A stretch of 64,000 nt of DNA from Kribbella sp. NBC_00382 (GCF_036067295.1 NZ_CP107954.1:6634001-6698000); one strand, 5' to 3'. Counted from the stretch's first letter, positions 17,351 through 26,788 are shown. Notes: generated by a model from the sequence alone, not told the origin. Numbers and translations: made by a program.

Positions 17351-18664
17351 ATGAGACTCCGCCCAAGCTCTCTTCCCCGCTTCGTCCTGCTCGGCGCACT
17401 GGCACTCGCCACCGCCCTGACCGCCACTCCAGCGGCGACCGCGGCCCCGGCGGCCGAGACTGCGGTCAAGCCGACCTGCTTCGACTCCGGCGTGGCCGGC
17501 ACGGTCGAGGAGCAGCGGCTCGGCCGTGGTGTCGCCGGCGGTACGTCGGTACCGGCCGAGATCCTGGCCCGGTCCGGTTTCGATCGCCAGGTGGCGTTGT
17601 TCAGCAAGCTGCTCTGCGCAGTGCCGAACCGTGCCGCGGCGAACGCTCTCGTGCGCGTACAGGGTGAGGTGCTGTGGCGCACTGCCACCTACCGCGCCCA
17701 GCACCCGCAGGTTGCTCCCGCCCTGCCGTCCACCGACGACCGTGGTCTCTACTGGGCCCGCATCTCGATGGCGCTCGCGCTCCGCCAGTGGCAGCCGCAT
17801 CACTTCAGCCTCGGTACGGCGGAACGCGCGGAGCTGATCCGGTCTCTCGAGTACTCGTCGCGCGGGATCACCAGCACGCGGTTCTCCCCGGGCGTCCAGA
17901 AGATCCTGGTCACCGGGTTCGACCCGTTCACGCTGGATGCCGACATCCGGATCGGCAACCCGTCCGGGGCGAACGCGCTCACGCTGGACGGTCAGCGGTG
18001 GAAGGTGAACGGCAAGACGTACGAGATCCAGACCGCCGTCTTCCCGGTCCGCTACACCGACTTCGACGAGAACATGGTCGAGAACGCGCTCGCCCCGCAC
18101 TATCGCGGCGGCCCGCAGCACGCCGATCTCGTCATGACAGTGAGCCAGGGCCGGGTCGGGATCTTCGACCTCGAGGCGTTCAACGGGCGTCGTCGCTCGG
18201 TCAGCTCGATCGGCGACAACAACAACCTCTGGGGTGGCGGCACGATCAACGCTCCGGTCGTCTCCCCGAGCATGCCTCCCGGCCCGGAGTGGATCACCTC
18301 GAGCCTGCCGCTCGCCCGGATGGCGGGCGCGACGGTGCCGGCCCAGTTCCGGACCCGCGTGAACACCTCGGTCCTCGAGATCCCCGCCGGCGAGACTCTC
18401 CCGGTACGCCGCCCTGACGGCCCGACTCCTGGCTCGATCGCCTCCGAAGGTACCGGCGGTGGCTACCTCAGCAACGAGATCGCCTACCGCAACACGCTCC
18501 AACGCGATCTGCTCGACCCGTCGATGCCGGCCGGCCATCTCCACGTACCGGTCCTGCAGTTCGACGCCGCCAACAAGACCGCGATCACCGACCCGACGTA
18601 CGAGGCCAACCGCGACCAGATCGTCGAAGGCGCCCACTCCGTACTCCGAACCGCCCTCGGCTGA
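17351..18664 (+). CDS. Secreted pyroglutamyl-peptidase I-like protein
   Basis: A 437-residue protein with a Sec-type signal peptide (about residues 1-32, ending ATAAPAAE). The C-terminal half begins with ILVTGFDPFTLDADIRIGNPSGANAL, matching the GFxPF...NPS signature of C15 pyroglutamyl peptidases. Classical C15 enzymes are about 215 residues; here about 190 extra N-terminal residues without recognised motif precede the domain. Pyroglutamyl removal from exported peptides is a likely role, but the catalytic Cys and His were not placed with certainty. It is monocistronic, with a strong hairpin after the stop. Confidence 0.75.
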   Translation: MRLRPSSLPRFVLLGALALATALTATPAATAAPAAETAVKPTCFDSGVAGTVEEQRLGRGVAGGTSVPAEILARSGFDRQVALFSKLLCAVPNRAAANALVRVQGEVLWRTATYRAQHPQVAPALPSTDDRGLYWARISMALALRQWQPHHFSLGTAERAELIRSLEYSSRGITSTRFSPGVQKILVTGFDPFTLDADIRIGNPSGANALTLDGQRWKVNGKTYEIQTAVFPVRYTDFDENMVENALAPHYRGGPQHADLVMTVSQGRVGIFDLEAFNGRRRSVSSIGDNNNLWGGGTINAPVVSPSMPPGPEWITSSLPLARMAGATVPAQFRTRVNTSVLEIPAGETLPVRRPDGPTPGSIASEGTGGGYLSNEIAYRNTLQRDLLDPSMPAGHLHVPVLQFDAANKTAITDPTYEANRDQIVEGAHSVLRTALG

Positions 18665-18670
18665 CCCGTC

Positions 18671-18711
18671 GACGCGGCAAGCCGCAGGGCTACTGCCCGG
18701 CTTGCCGCGTC
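18671..18711. terminator. Bidirectional hairpin terminator
   Basis: A 14-bp perfect stem (GACGCGGCAAGCCG at 18671-18684 with 18698-18711) and 13-nt loop lies between the convergent peptidase and HAD genes. Confidence 0.8.
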
Positions 18712-18713
18712 GC

Positions 18714-19364
18714 TCAGCTTGCAAGGATGACCGGGAACGCCTGCAGCACCGACGCGAAGTGGTGCGTGGGCACCCGATCCGGCGAGGCGGCCGTCGGGTG
18801 ATGGTTGCCGATCAGGATCGTGGACAGCCCGGCCGCGATCCCACCTGCGATGTCGTACGCGGGGTGATCCCCCACCATCCAGCCGTCGACCAGCGTCGCG
18901 CCGGTCTGCGCGGCAGCGATCTTGAAGATCCGCGGGTCCGGCTTTCGCACCCCGACCGCCTCGGAGATGCAGCAGTAGTCGACGACCGCCCCGACCCCGG
19001 TCCGCTCCAGCTTGATCGACTGCTGCACAACCCCACCATTGGTAACCACCGCCACTCGCCAGCCCGCCGTGCGGAGCGAGGCGAGTCCCGGCACCACGGC
19101 AGGGTCGATCGAGGCGAACACCGGGTACTCACGGTCGTAGGCATGCACCAGCGCGGCGACATCCGCATCGAGCCCGAACCGTTCCTTCATCCCCGCGAAC
19201 AGTTCTTCCCGCGGGCGGTATCCGCCGCCGTCATGCTCGTGCAACCAGTCGACCGCCTCAGGCCCGAGACCTTTCCGCTGGACCCACCACTCGACCCAGT
19301 CGTGGAAGGCGCGATCGCGATCGATCAGCGTGTTGTCGAGGTCGAAGCAGGCGAGGCGGGGCAT
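18714..19364 (-). CDS. HAD-family hydrolase
   Basis: A 216-residue haloacid-dehalogenase-type phosphatase. Motif I is CFDLDNTLIDRD (nucleophile Asp near residue 8), motif II VVTNGG, motif III lysine in VRKPDPRIF, and motif IV MVGDHPAYDIAGG. The cap is helical (class I), suggesting a small phosphorylated substrate. It starts 4 nt after the DHA2-type MFS gene and is likely co-transcribed with it. The substrate is unknown. Confidence 0.9.
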   Translation of the reverse strand: MPRLACFDLDNTLIDRDRAFHDWVEWWVQRKGLGPEAVDWLHEHDGGGYRPREELFAGMKERFGLDADVAALVHAYDREYPVFASIDPAVVPGLASLRTAGWRVAVVTNGGVVQQSIKLERTGVGAVVDYCCISEAVGVRKPDPRIFKIAAAQTGATLVDGWMVGDHPAYDIAGGIAAGLSTILIGNHHPTAASPDRVPTHHFASVLQAFPVILAS

Positions 19365-19368
19365 TGCC

Positions 19369-20766
19369 TCAGGGTGTCACAGCGGGTTTCGGGAGCAGCA
19401 GAGAGAGCAACGCGGCGACGGCGGTGAAGCCGGTCGCCCACCAGAAGGCTGCGCCGTAAGCATCGACGAGGCTGGTGGCGTTGGCCGCAGCGCTGGTGAG
19501 GATCACGGCCAGTACGGCGGTACCGAACGAGCCGCCGACCTGCTGGGCGATCCGGGTGATGATGCTCGCGTCCGGCATCTCGTGGCGTTCGAGTCCGACG
19601 TACGCGCCGGTCATCAGCGGGATGACGACTGCTCCCAGGCCGAGACCGCGGACGAGCAGTACCGCCATCAGGTACCAGGTGTTCGTGCTCTCCGAGGCGA
19701 AGGCGAACGGGACCGTCGCGATCGTCATCAGAGCGAACCCGGTGACCGCCACCCAGCGTCCGCCGATCTTGTCGGTGAGGCGGCCGGCCAGCGTTCGGGA
19801 CGCGAGGGCGCCGATGCCTTGTGGTGCGAGGAGCAGACCGGCTCCCAAGGCGTCCTCGCCACGGACCTGTTGCCAGTAGAGCGGGAGGACCAGCATTGCG
19901 CCGTACAGGGCGATGCCGGTGAGGAACAACAAGGCGGTCGAGACGGCGAGCGCCCGATGGCGGAACAGCTGGAGGTCGATGAGGGCCTGCTCGCCACGCC
20001 GGGACGCCCACCACCAGAACGCAGCCAGCAGCACGAGCCCGGCCACCATGGGGACGAGTACCGCGGACTGGCCGAAGCCGCCCTTGGTGCCGACCTGGCT
20101 CAGCCCGTAGATCACGCCGACGACACCGGGCGAGACGAGCAGCAGCCCGACCACGTCGAGCCGGACCCGGCGGCCCGGTTCGTCGGCGGGGAACAGGCGG
20201 ATCGCGAGGATCAGGCCGATGATGCCGAGCGGGAGGTTGATCAGGAACATCCAGTGCCAGCTCAGGTAGTGCAGGATGATGCCGCCGAACACCGGCCCGA
20301 GGATCGGACCGACCGCGGCCGGCAGGCTGACGGCGGCCATCAGGCGACCGAGGTTCCGGCCCTGGGCCGCCTGCATCAGGATCGTCGTCATCAGCGGCAA
20401 CATCACGCCACCACCGACGCCTTGCAGGGCACGGAACGCGATCAGACTCGGCGCATCCCAGGACAGCGCGCACAGCAGCGAGCCGGCGGTGAAGACACTC
20501 AGGGCGATCAGCCACAGCCGCTTGCCGCCCAGGCGACTCTGGGCCCAGCCGGTGAGCGGGATCGTCGTGAACATCGCGATCAGGTACGCCGTACTGACCC
20601 ACTGCAGAGTCGACACCGACGCTCCGAGGGCAGCACCGATGTCGTGCAGCCCGACGCTGACGATCGTGGTGTCGAGGATGACCGCCATCGCCCCGGTGAT
20701 CAGGGCGATCGCCAACTTCTTGAGCTGTGGATCGATACCTGTGGTGGTGGCAACCTGATCGGACAT
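19369..20766 (-). CDS. DHA2-family MFS drug exporter
   Basis: A 465-residue, about 14-helix transporter of the EmrB/QacA type. Helix 1 is followed by IVSVGLHDIGAALGAS, loop 2-3 is GWAQSRLGGKRLWLIAL, and motif C lies in SLPAAVGPILGPVFGGIIL. The ATG at 20766 follows a GGGGGT ribosome-binding site. It is divergent from a TetR gene, with a palindromic operator between them, which is the standard layout of a drug-inducible efflux pump. The HAD gene follows 4 nt downstream. Confidence 0.9.
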   Translation of the reverse strand: MSDQVATTTGIDPQLKKLAIALITGAMAVILDTTIVSVGLHDIGAALGASVSTLQWVSTAYLIAMFTTIPLTGWAQSRLGGKRLWLIALSVFTAGSLLCALSWDAPSLIAFRALQGVGGGVMLPLMTTILMQAAQGRNLGRLMAAVSLPAAVGPILGPVFGGIILHYLSWHWMFLINLPLGIIGLILAIRLFPADEPGRRVRLDVVGLLLVSPGVVGVIYGLSQVGTKGGFGQSAVLVPMVAGLVLLAAFWWWASRRGEQALIDLQLFRHRALAVSTALLFLTGIALYGAMLVLPLYWQQVRGEDALGAGLLLAPQGIGALASRTLAGRLTDKIGGRWVAVTGFALMTIATVPFAFASESTNTWYLMAVLLVRGLGLGAVVIPLMTGAYVGLERHEMPDASIITRIAQQVGGSFGTAVLAVILTSAAANATSLVDAYGAAFWWATGFTAVAALLSLLLPKPAVTP

Positions 20767-20794
20767 TCAAACCCCCAGAAGATGCGCGACTGTT

Positions 20795-20825
20795 TCTTAT
20801 CGCACCGTAGAGCGATGCGATAAGA
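20795..20825. promoter_or_regulatory. TetR operator
   Basis: A perfect 10-bp inverted repeat (TCTTATCGCA at 20795-20804, TGCGATAAGA at 20816-20825, 11-nt spacer) lies between the divergent MFS and TetR genes. Its right arm overlaps the -10 element of the tetR promoter, predicting autorepression. Confidence 0.75.
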
Positions 20826-20826
20826 T
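20821..20826 (+). promoter_or_regulatory. -10 element, leaderless tetR transcript
   Basis: TAAGAT followed by exactly 6 nt and the GTG at 20833; transcription should start at the start codon itself. Confidence 0.6.
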
Positions 20827-20832
20827 ACGCAA

Positions 20833-21444
20833 GTGGATCTTGAGAGCGAGCCTTTACGCCGTCGTCGTGGCGCCGAACTCGAGGACGCCCTGCTGGCCGC
20901 GGCCTGGGACGAGCTGATCGAAACCGGGTACGCCGCGCTGACCTTCGACGCGGTCGCGCACCGGGCGGGCACCAGCCGTCCGGTCATCTACCGCCGCTGG
21001 CCGACCAAGGCCGAACTGGTCCGCGCCGCCGTCGACCACACAATGCTGCGGGACCTCCCGGTCCCGCCCGACACCGGCGCACTCCGCACCGACCTGATCG
21101 CGCTGATGCATTTCGCCAACGAGCACCGCGCGGGCTTCACGGTGCTGCTCTCGTACTACCTCGGCCCGTACTTCCAGGAGACCGGCACCAGCCCGGCTGA
21201 TCTGCGTGAGAGCGCCTTCGAGCACAGGTCGACAGGCGCCGACCTGGCCCTGGACCGCGCGGCCGCGCGCGGCGAACTGGACCCGGCCCGCCTCACCCCG
21301 CGCATCCGCTCGCTACCCTTCGACCTTTACCGCCACGAAGCCCTGATGACCCTCAAACCGGTCCCGGACGACGTGATCGAAGAGATCGTCGACGAGATCT
21401 TCCTCCCCCTCGTCCAATCCACTGAGCGAGAAGGATCACGATGA
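20833..21444 (+). CDS. TetR-family regulator
   Basis: A 203-residue repressor. The N-terminal helix-turn-helix is LTFDAVAHRAGTSRPVIYRRWPTKAELVRAAV (about residues 36-67); the C-terminal region is the TetR_C-type ligand domain common beside MFS pumps. The start GTG at 20833 has no ribosome-binding site but lies six bases after TAAGAT, indicating a leaderless message. It is expected to repress the divergent MFS/HAD operon through the palindrome at 20795-20825. Its stop overlaps the alpha/beta-hydrolase gene by four bases. Confidence 0.9.
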   Translation: MDLESEPLRRRRGAELEDALLAAAWDELIETGYAALTFDAVAHRAGTSRPVIYRRWPTKAELVRAAVDHTMLRDLPVPPDTGALRTDLIALMHFANEHRAGFTVLLSYYLGPYFQETGTSPADLRESAFEHRSTGADLALDRAAARGELDPARLTPRIRSLPFDLYRHEALMTLKPVPDDVIEEIVDEIFLPLVQSTEREGSR

Positions 21445-22418
21445 CACTCGACTGGAAGCCCGATCTGCTCGGTGACGACTACCAGCAGCACACCATCGCG
21501 CTCGGCGCTGACCCCGACGGTGAAGGCGAGGTCGAGGCGACCCTGGTCCGGCGTACCGCGCCGGCCGAGCCCAACCGCGTTGTGCTCTATGTCCACGGCT
21601 TCGCCGACTACTTCTTCCAGACCGACCTCGCCGACTTCTTCACCGGCCGCGGCGCGGCGTTCTACGCCCTCGACCTCCGCAAGTGCGGCCGCGCCCGCCG
21701 TCCCGGCCAGACCGCCCACTACGTCTCCGACCTGGCCCAGTACGACGCTGAGCTCAACCGAAGCGTCGACCTCATCACCCGCGAACACCCGGGCCTGCAG
21801 GTCACCGTCGTCGCCCACTCGACAGGCGGACTCATCGCGCCTCTCTGGCTGGACCGGCGCCGCCGCAGCGGCCAAGCCGTCCCTGTCGAGGCACTGGTCC
21901 TCAACAGCCCGTGGCTAGACCAGCAGGGCAGCACCATGCTCCGCGGCCCCATCACCTGGGCCCTGGTCCCCCTCGCCCGCTTCATCCCGAAGCGAGTCCT
22001 GCCGGCCCCCGTCGGCGGCGTCTACGGAAACTCCATCCACATCTCCGGCACCGGCGAATGGGACTTCGACACCGCCCTCAAGCCACTGATCGGTTTCCCG
22101 GTCACCGTCGGCTGGCTCAACGCGGTCCGACGAGGGCACCGCAAGGTCCACCAAGGCCTGGAGGTCGGCGTACCGACCCTTGTCCTCCACTCCGACAAGA
22201 CCCATTTCGCCAAGTCGTACACCGACGCCGTCGACCAAGCCGACAACGTCCTCGACGTCAAGCAAATCGCCCGCTGGTCCCCGCGCCTGGGAGCCCGCAC
22301 CACCGCCGTAGTCATCCCCAACGCCCGCCACGACGTCTTCCTCAGCCAAGCCGCGCCCAGAGCCGAGGCCTACGACACCGTCACCACATGGCTCGGCGCC
22401 GTGCACCGCTCCGAGTGA
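21441..22418 (+). CDS. Alpha/beta hydrolase (lysophospholipase-like)
   Basis: A 325-residue serine hydrolase. The oxyanion region is VVLYVHGFADYFFQ, the nucleophile Ser sits in VVAHSTGGLIAPLW (near residue 118), and the His is in IPNARHDVFLS near residue 297. The short cap and overall order resemble bacterial monoacylglycerol lipase or lysophospholipase L2-type enzymes. It overlaps the tetR stop by four bases and so shares its regulation. Its 3' end, including the stop codon, is embedded in a terminator hairpin. Confidence 0.85.
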   Translation: MTLDWKPDLLGDDYQQHTIALGADPDGEGEVEATLVRRTAPAEPNRVVLYVHGFADYFFQTDLADFFTGRGAAFYALDLRKCGRARRPGQTAHYVSDLAQYDAELNRSVDLITREHPGLQVTVVAHSTGGLIAPLWLDRRRRSGQAVPVEALVLNSPWLDQQGSTMLRGPITWALVPLARFIPKRVLPAPVGGVYGNSIHISGTGEWDFDTALKPLIGFPVTVGWLNAVRRGHRKVHQGLEVGVPTLVLHSDKTHFAKSYTDAVDQADNVLDVKQIARWSPRLGARTTAVVIPNARHDVFLSQAAPRAEAYDTVTTWLGAVHRSE

Positions 22419-22434
22419 GCGGTCCACGGCGCCG
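22394..22434. terminator. Terminator hairpin overlapping a stop codon
   Basis: Arms of 18 nt (22394-22411 and 22417-22434, one mismatch) with a 5-nt loop span the last codons and stop of the hydrolase gene, just before the convergent parE stop. Confidence 0.75.
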
Positions 22435-22443
22435 GCAAGACGG

Positions 22444-24528
22444 TCAGGCGTCGATGCGGTTCTCGTCCAGTTCGTACGCGCCCTGGACGATGAACTCCTT
22501 GCGGGGGGCCACGTCGTTGCCCATCAGGAGGTCGAAGACGCCGGCGGCTTCTTCGCCGTCGTCGACGGTCATCCGGCGCAGGGTGCGGTGGCGCGGGTCG
22601 ACGGTGGTCTCCGCGAGCTGGTCGGCGTCCATCTCACCGAGACCCTTGTAGCGCTGCGGGGGCTCTTTCCACTTGACGCCCTTCTTCATCAGCTCGGCCG
22701 ACTTCCGCTGGTACTCCGCGTCGGAGTACGTGTAGATGTACTTCTCCTGCCCCTTCTTCGGGTTCGTCAGCTCGAAGCGGTGCAGCGGCGGTACGGCGGT
22801 GTAGACCCGGCCCGCGTCGACCAGCGGGCGCATGTAGCGGAAGAACAGCGTCGCCAGCAGGCAGCGGATGTGCGCGCCGTCGGAGTCGGCGTCGGCCATG
22901 AAGATGATCTTGCCGTAGCGCGCCTGCTCCAGATCGAAGGTGCGGCCGGAGCCGGCGCCGACCACCTGGATGATCGAGGCGCACTCGGCGTTCTTCAGCA
23001 TGTCGCCGACCGACGCCTTCTGCACGTTCAGGATCTTGCCCCGGATCGGCAGCAGCGCCTGGAACTCCGAGCTCCGGGCCAGCTTCGCCGTACCGAGCGC
23101 TGAATCACCCTCGACGATGAACAGCTCGGACCGGTCCACGTCGTTGCTGCGGCAGTCAGCCAGCTTGGCCGGCAGCGCCGATGACTCCAGCGCCGTCTTG
23201 CGCCGCTGCAGCTCGCGGTGCTGGCGAGCCGCGACCCGGGTCCGGGAGGCCGCGACGACCTTCTCCATCACCGCGCGGGCCTGCGCCTTGGCCACGCCCT
23301 TGGTCGAGCTGAGGAACGCCTCCAGCTCGGTCTGCACCACCTTCGCGACGATCCGCGAAGCGGCCGGAGTACCGAGTACTTCCTTGGTCTGGCCGTCGAA
23401 CTGCGGCTCGGACAGCCGCACCGTGACCACCGACGTCATGCCCTCGAGCACGTCGTCCTTGATCAGCTCCTCGCCGCTCTTCAGCAGCCGGGTGCCGGTC
23501 AGCGCGCTGGTGAACACCTTCGGCAGCGCCCGCTCGAAGCCGGCCACGTGGGTGCCGCCCTTCGGCGTCGCCACGATGTTCACGAACGACCGCAGCTCGG
23601 TCTCGTAGCCGTCGCCCCAGCGGACCGCGATGTCCACCTCGAGGTCGCGCTCGACATCGGTCGGCGTCATGTGGCCGGCGTCGTCGAGCATCGGCACGGT
23701 CTCGCTGAAGTGGCCGGTACCGGTCAGCCGGACAACGTCGGTGACCTTCTGGTCGGTGGCCAGGAACTCGCAGAACTCGCTGATCCCGCCCTCGTGCTTG
23801 AAGGACTCCTCGGTCACCTCGTCGGTGCGCTCGTCGCGCACGACCAGCTCGAGGCCCGGCACCAGGAACGACGTCTGCCGCGCCCGGGTGACCAGCTCGT
23901 CGTAGTTGAAGGTCGCGTCCTTGGTGAAGATCTGCCGGTCAGCCCAGTACCGGATCCGGGTGCCGATCGAGCCCCGCTTGGCCCGGCCTGCCTTGCGCAG
24001 CCCGACCGACGGGGTGAAGGCCGCGTCGGCGCCCTCGGTCTCGAACTCGCCGGCCACACCCCGCCGGAACGAGGTGGTCCAGGTCACGCCGCCACGGTCG
24101 ACCTCGACGTCGAGCCGCGCGGACAGCGCGTTCACGACGGAGGCGCCGACACCGTGCAGACCACCGGAGGCGTTGTAGGACCCGCCGCCGAACTTGCCGC
24201 CGGCGTGCAGTTTGGTGAAGACCACCTCGACGCCGCTGAGCCCGGTCTTCGGCTCGATGTCGACCGGGATGCCGCGGGCCTTGTCGCGCACCTCGACCGA
24301 TCCGTCGTTGTGCAGCACGACGTCGATCCGCTCACCGTGTCCGGCCAGCGCCTCGTCGACGGCGTTGTCGATGATCTCCCACAGGCAGTGCATCAGGCCG
24401 CGACTGTCGGTCGAGCCGATGTACATCCCCGGCCGTTTCCGGACCGCCTCCAGGCCTTCGAGCACCAAGAGGTTGCGGGCGTTGTACGTCGGGTCGAGCT
24501 CGGTACTGCGAGGCGTCGGGGCGGCCAC
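22444..24528 (-). CDS. parE: DNA topoisomerase IV subunit B
   Basis: A 694-residue ATPase subunit partnering the ParC-like protein at 10993-13443. The GHKL fold shows EIIDNAVDEALAG (near residue 55), VRDKARGIPVD and GKFGGGSYNASGGLHGVGAS; the transducer follows, and the TOPRIM metal site shows FIVEGDSALGTAK and FMADADSDGAHIR. The GTG at 24528 was chosen because GAAGGAG lies 6 nt upstream; a start seven codons earlier lacks this. hrdB, parE and parC also lie close together in Streptomyces, consistent with this layout. Confidence 0.92.
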   Translation of the reverse strand: MAAPTPRSTELDPTYNARNLLVLEGLEAVRKRPGMYIGSTDSRGLMHCLWEIIDNAVDEALAGHGERIDVVLHNDGSVEVRDKARGIPVDIEPKTGLSGVEVVFTKLHAGGKFGGGSYNASGGLHGVGASVVNALSARLDVEVDRGGVTWTTSFRRGVAGEFETEGADAAFTPSVGLRKAGRAKRGSIGTRIRYWADRQIFTKDATFNYDELVTRARQTSFLVPGLELVVRDERTDEVTEESFKHEGGISEFCEFLATDQKVTDVVRLTGTGHFSETVPMLDDAGHMTPTDVERDLEVDIAVRWGDGYETELRSFVNIVATPKGGTHVAGFERALPKVFTSALTGTRLLKSGEELIKDDVLEGMTSVVTVRLSEPQFDGQTKEVLGTPAASRIVAKVVQTELEAFLSSTKGVAKAQARAVMEKVVAASRTRVAARQHRELQRRKTALESSALPAKLADCRSNDVDRSELFIVEGDSALGTAKLARSSEFQALLPIRGKILNVQKASVGDMLKNAECASIIQVVGAGSGRTFDLEQARYGKIIFMADADSDGAHIRCLLATLFFRYMRPLVDAGRVYTAVPPLHRFELTNPKKGQEKYIYTYSDAEYQRKSAELMKKGVKWKEPPQRYKGLGEMDADQLAETTVDPRHRTLRRMTVDDGEEAAGVFDLLMGNDVAPRKEFIVQGAYELDENRIDA

Positions 24529-24983
24529 AGGGCTCCTTCTCTGGTTCACAAGCAGACAGCGCGCTCGGGCCGGAGCCGTCGCACGGGAACAGCCTACGCA
24601 GCCCCACCCCCAAAATCCGCCAACACCACCCGGTCGCGGCTGGTGTATCGGGCAACTGTCGTGGGTACTGACCCAGCACCAGATACGGTGGGCTCAGAAA
24701 GGTGTTACAGCAGATATCGATCCGGACTCGATCGACGTGTTTTCCGACACTCCGTTCATGCGCACGCAGTGACGTACATGTAGCGCACAGTGAAAGTAGA
24801 CACGCCCGACACCCGTTGGAAACAGCAGATCACCCGAATCCGAAACGATTCCCCGTCAATATGCGTCATAAGGGAACAGGTGGTTCGTCTCACATTCGGA
24901 CACGCTGCCCCTACCGGGAAGCGAACCGCATGTCAGGATGTTGCTATCTGGTGAGTACGGAACTAGATGAGATGAGGCCTCAA
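24529..24983. other. Intergenic region between parE and DUF7455 gene
   Basis: These 455 nt separate divergent genes and must hold both promoters. The base composition is less GC-rich than the surroundings. I see no convincing reading frame with ribosome-binding site, no hairpin longer than about 7 bp and no tRNA. A TATCT-containing stretch around 24945 could be a -10 element for the plus-strand gene. Confidence 0.4.
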
Positions 24984-25223
24984 GTGACTACAGCACTCGC
25001 CCCGAGTTCGACCCTGTCGGCTGCGGACCGTTGTGACCGCTGCGGCGCGCAGGCCTACGTTCGTGTGACCCTGACCTCCGGTGGGGAGCTACTTTTCTGC
25101 GCCCACCACGGACGGGAGCACGCGGACAAGCTGCGCAACATCGCGATCACCATCCACGACGAGACGGGCAAGCTCGAAGATGCCAAGCCCGCCGAGTCGG
25201 TCCCTGCGGAGGGCGACCGGTAA
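24984..25223 (+). CDS. DUF7455 family zinc-ribbon-like protein
   Basis: A 79-residue protein. DRCDRCGAQAYVRVTLTSGG followed by LLFCAHHGREHADKL (about residues 12-48) looks like a small CxxC...CxxH zinc-binding domain, conserved in actinobacteria as DUF7455, function unknown. The GTG at 24984 follows GATGAGG by 6 nt; the ATG four codons upstream lacks a good ribosome-binding site. It is monocistronic, with a terminator hairpin downstream. Its position beside parE suggests a housekeeping role, but none is established. Confidence 0.8.
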   Translation: MTTALAPSSTLSAADRCDRCGAQAYVRVTLTSGGELLFCAHHGREHADKLRNIAITIHDETGKLEDAKPAESVPAEGDR

Positions 25224-25269
25224 CCCGGCCTCGCGGCGCCAACGAGGGCGCTTCCCACGACTAATCTTC

Positions 25270-25302
25270 GATGGCGGTCACCCCACCAGGGTGGCCGCCA
25301 TC
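25270..25302. terminator. Bidirectional hairpin terminator
   Basis: A 14-nt arm pair (GATGGCGGTCACCC at 25270-25283 with 25289-25302, one G-U-type mismatch) and 5-nt loop lies between the convergent DUF7455 and MocR genes. Confidence 0.75.
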
Positions 25303-25309
25303 CGTCATC

Positions 25310-26788
25310 TCAGACGATCTCCGGTACTACGTCCGCCGGGCCGTGCCGCCGCAACTCACGCCACGCCGACGCCAGCCGGTCGACCGCCTCCGACATCACC
25401 TCGGCGGAGTAGCTGAACGGCACCCGCAGGTGGTCGTCGTGCTCCCCGGTCGGATCCATCGCCCGGCCGGCAACGACCTCGACCCCGTGCCGCAACGCGA
25501 CCTGGGCAAAGATCCGCGCGTCCGTATCCGGCAACCGGATCCACAATGCGGACCCGCCGACGGGCTCTTCCCACTGCCATTCCGGTAGACGTTTCGTCAG
25601 CAACTGACTCATCAACTGCTTTCTCGCCGTCGCCATTGTCGCCCGCGACGCAGTGAGTTCAGCGAGCCTCGGCAACAATCGCGCGGTGAGTGCTTGCTCG
25701 ATCACCGGACTGCCGAGATCGGCGAGCGCTTTGTGGCGCGCGAGACGTTCGGCCAACGGACGCGGCGCGCGGATCCAGCCGATCCGCAAACCGCCCCAGA
25801 CGGCCTTGGATACCGACCCGATCGTGAGAACCTCGGCGTCCTTCGGCGCATAGGCCGCCAACGGCGCCGGTACGTCGGGACCGGCCGGATCCCACGCGGA
25901 GTACGCGTTGTCCTCGACAACCACCACGCCATGCTTGGCCGCCAATTCGGCGACCTGCCGTCGTCGCGCCGCCGACATCAACCTGCCGGTCGGGTTGTGG
26001 AACGTCGGCATCACGAACAGCATCGCCGGCTGATGCTCCCGAAACGCGGCGGCCAACAGATCGGGCCGCACACCGGCATCATCCAGCGGTACGCCGACCA
26101 CGCGGCCACCCGCGGCACCGAAGAGGTCGAAGCATCCCGGCCAGCTCGGCTGCTCGATCACGACCGCGGCACCCGTTCGCAGGTACATCTGCGTCACCAA
26201 CGCGATCGCCTGATGCGCTCCACTCGTCACTACGATCTCGTCGGGGCTGGTCGGCAGACCTGACTCGGCGAAGTGCTCGGCGATGCGCTCACGTAGTACC
26301 TCGAGACCGCGCGGGTGATAGCCGACTCCTTGGAGTAGCAACGGGAGCTCGGTACGCGCCAGGTCCTCCACCTCGGCCGCCAACTCGGGGATGCCCGGGT
26401 CGACGGCGTACGTCATGGCGATCACTTCGCTCGGGCCGTGCGCAATCCGGTGGAACAGCGATTCGCCGTACCCAGCGGGCATCCGCTTGTCGGCGCGTGA
26501 CCGGCCTTTGGAGGCGGCCGGCGCGACCGTCGTACCGCTGCCTCTGCGGCTCTCGACCAGTCCACGGGCGCGCAGTTCGTCGTACGCCGCGACGACCGTC
26601 GACCGGCTGATCGCCAACGCTTCGGCCAGTGGACGCTCGGCGGGCAACCGCGCACCGACCGGAAGCTCGGCCGATCCGATCAACGCGCCGATCGCGTCGG
26701 CCAGGCGGCGGTAGAGCCCACCCGATTGGCCGGTCAGCTGGTGGCCGATCAGGTCGGCGAGTGCGGCCGGATCTCCCGAACGGTCCAC
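25310..26788 (-). CDS. MocR/PdxR-type regulator (GntR plus aminotransferase fusion)
   Basis: A 492-residue fusion regulator. The N-terminal winged helix is GNTR-like: LPVGARLPAERPLAEALAISRSTVVAAYDELRARGLVESRRGSGT (about residues 42-86). The remaining 380 residues form a fold-type I aminotransferase domain with PTFHNPTGRLMS, VVVEDNAYSAW and the PLP-binding Lys in GSVSKAVWGGLRIGW. Such proteins use PLP or amino-acid adducts as effectors. The GTG start follows GGGAGA. It is divergent from a LysE-type exporter, its likely target. Confidence 0.92.
   Translation of the reverse strand: MDRSGDPAALADLIGHQLTGQSGGLYRRLADAIGALIGSAELPVGARLPAERPLAEALAISRSTVVAAYDELRARGLVESRRGSGTTVAPAASKGRSRADKRMPAGYGESLFHRIAHGPSEVIAMTYAVDPGIPELAAEVEDLARTELPLLLQGVGYHPRGLEVLRERIAEHFAESGLPTSPDEIVVTSGAHQAIALVTQMYLRTGAAVVIEQPSWPGCFDLFGAAGGRVVGVPLDDAGVRPDLLAAAFREHQPAMLFVMPTFHNPTGRLMSAARRRQVAELAAKHGVVVVEDNAYSAWDPAGPDVPAPLAAYAPKDAEVLTIGSVSKAVWGGLRIGWIRAPRPLAERLARHKALADLGSPVIEQALTARLLPRLAELTASRATMATARKQLMSQLLTKRLPEWQWEEPVGGSALWIRLPDTDARIFAQVALRHGVEVVAGRAMDPTGEHDDHLRVPFSYSAEVMSEAVDRLASAWRELRRHGPADVVPEIV

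Noticed and set aside
19330..20823. A 497-codon plus-strand frame opposite the DHA2 exporter
   Set aside because: Antisense to a conserved transporter, low-complexity translation.
23218..24783. A 521-codon plus-strand frame across parE
   Set aside because: Antisense to the conserved ParE; no ribosome-binding site and no recognisable motif.
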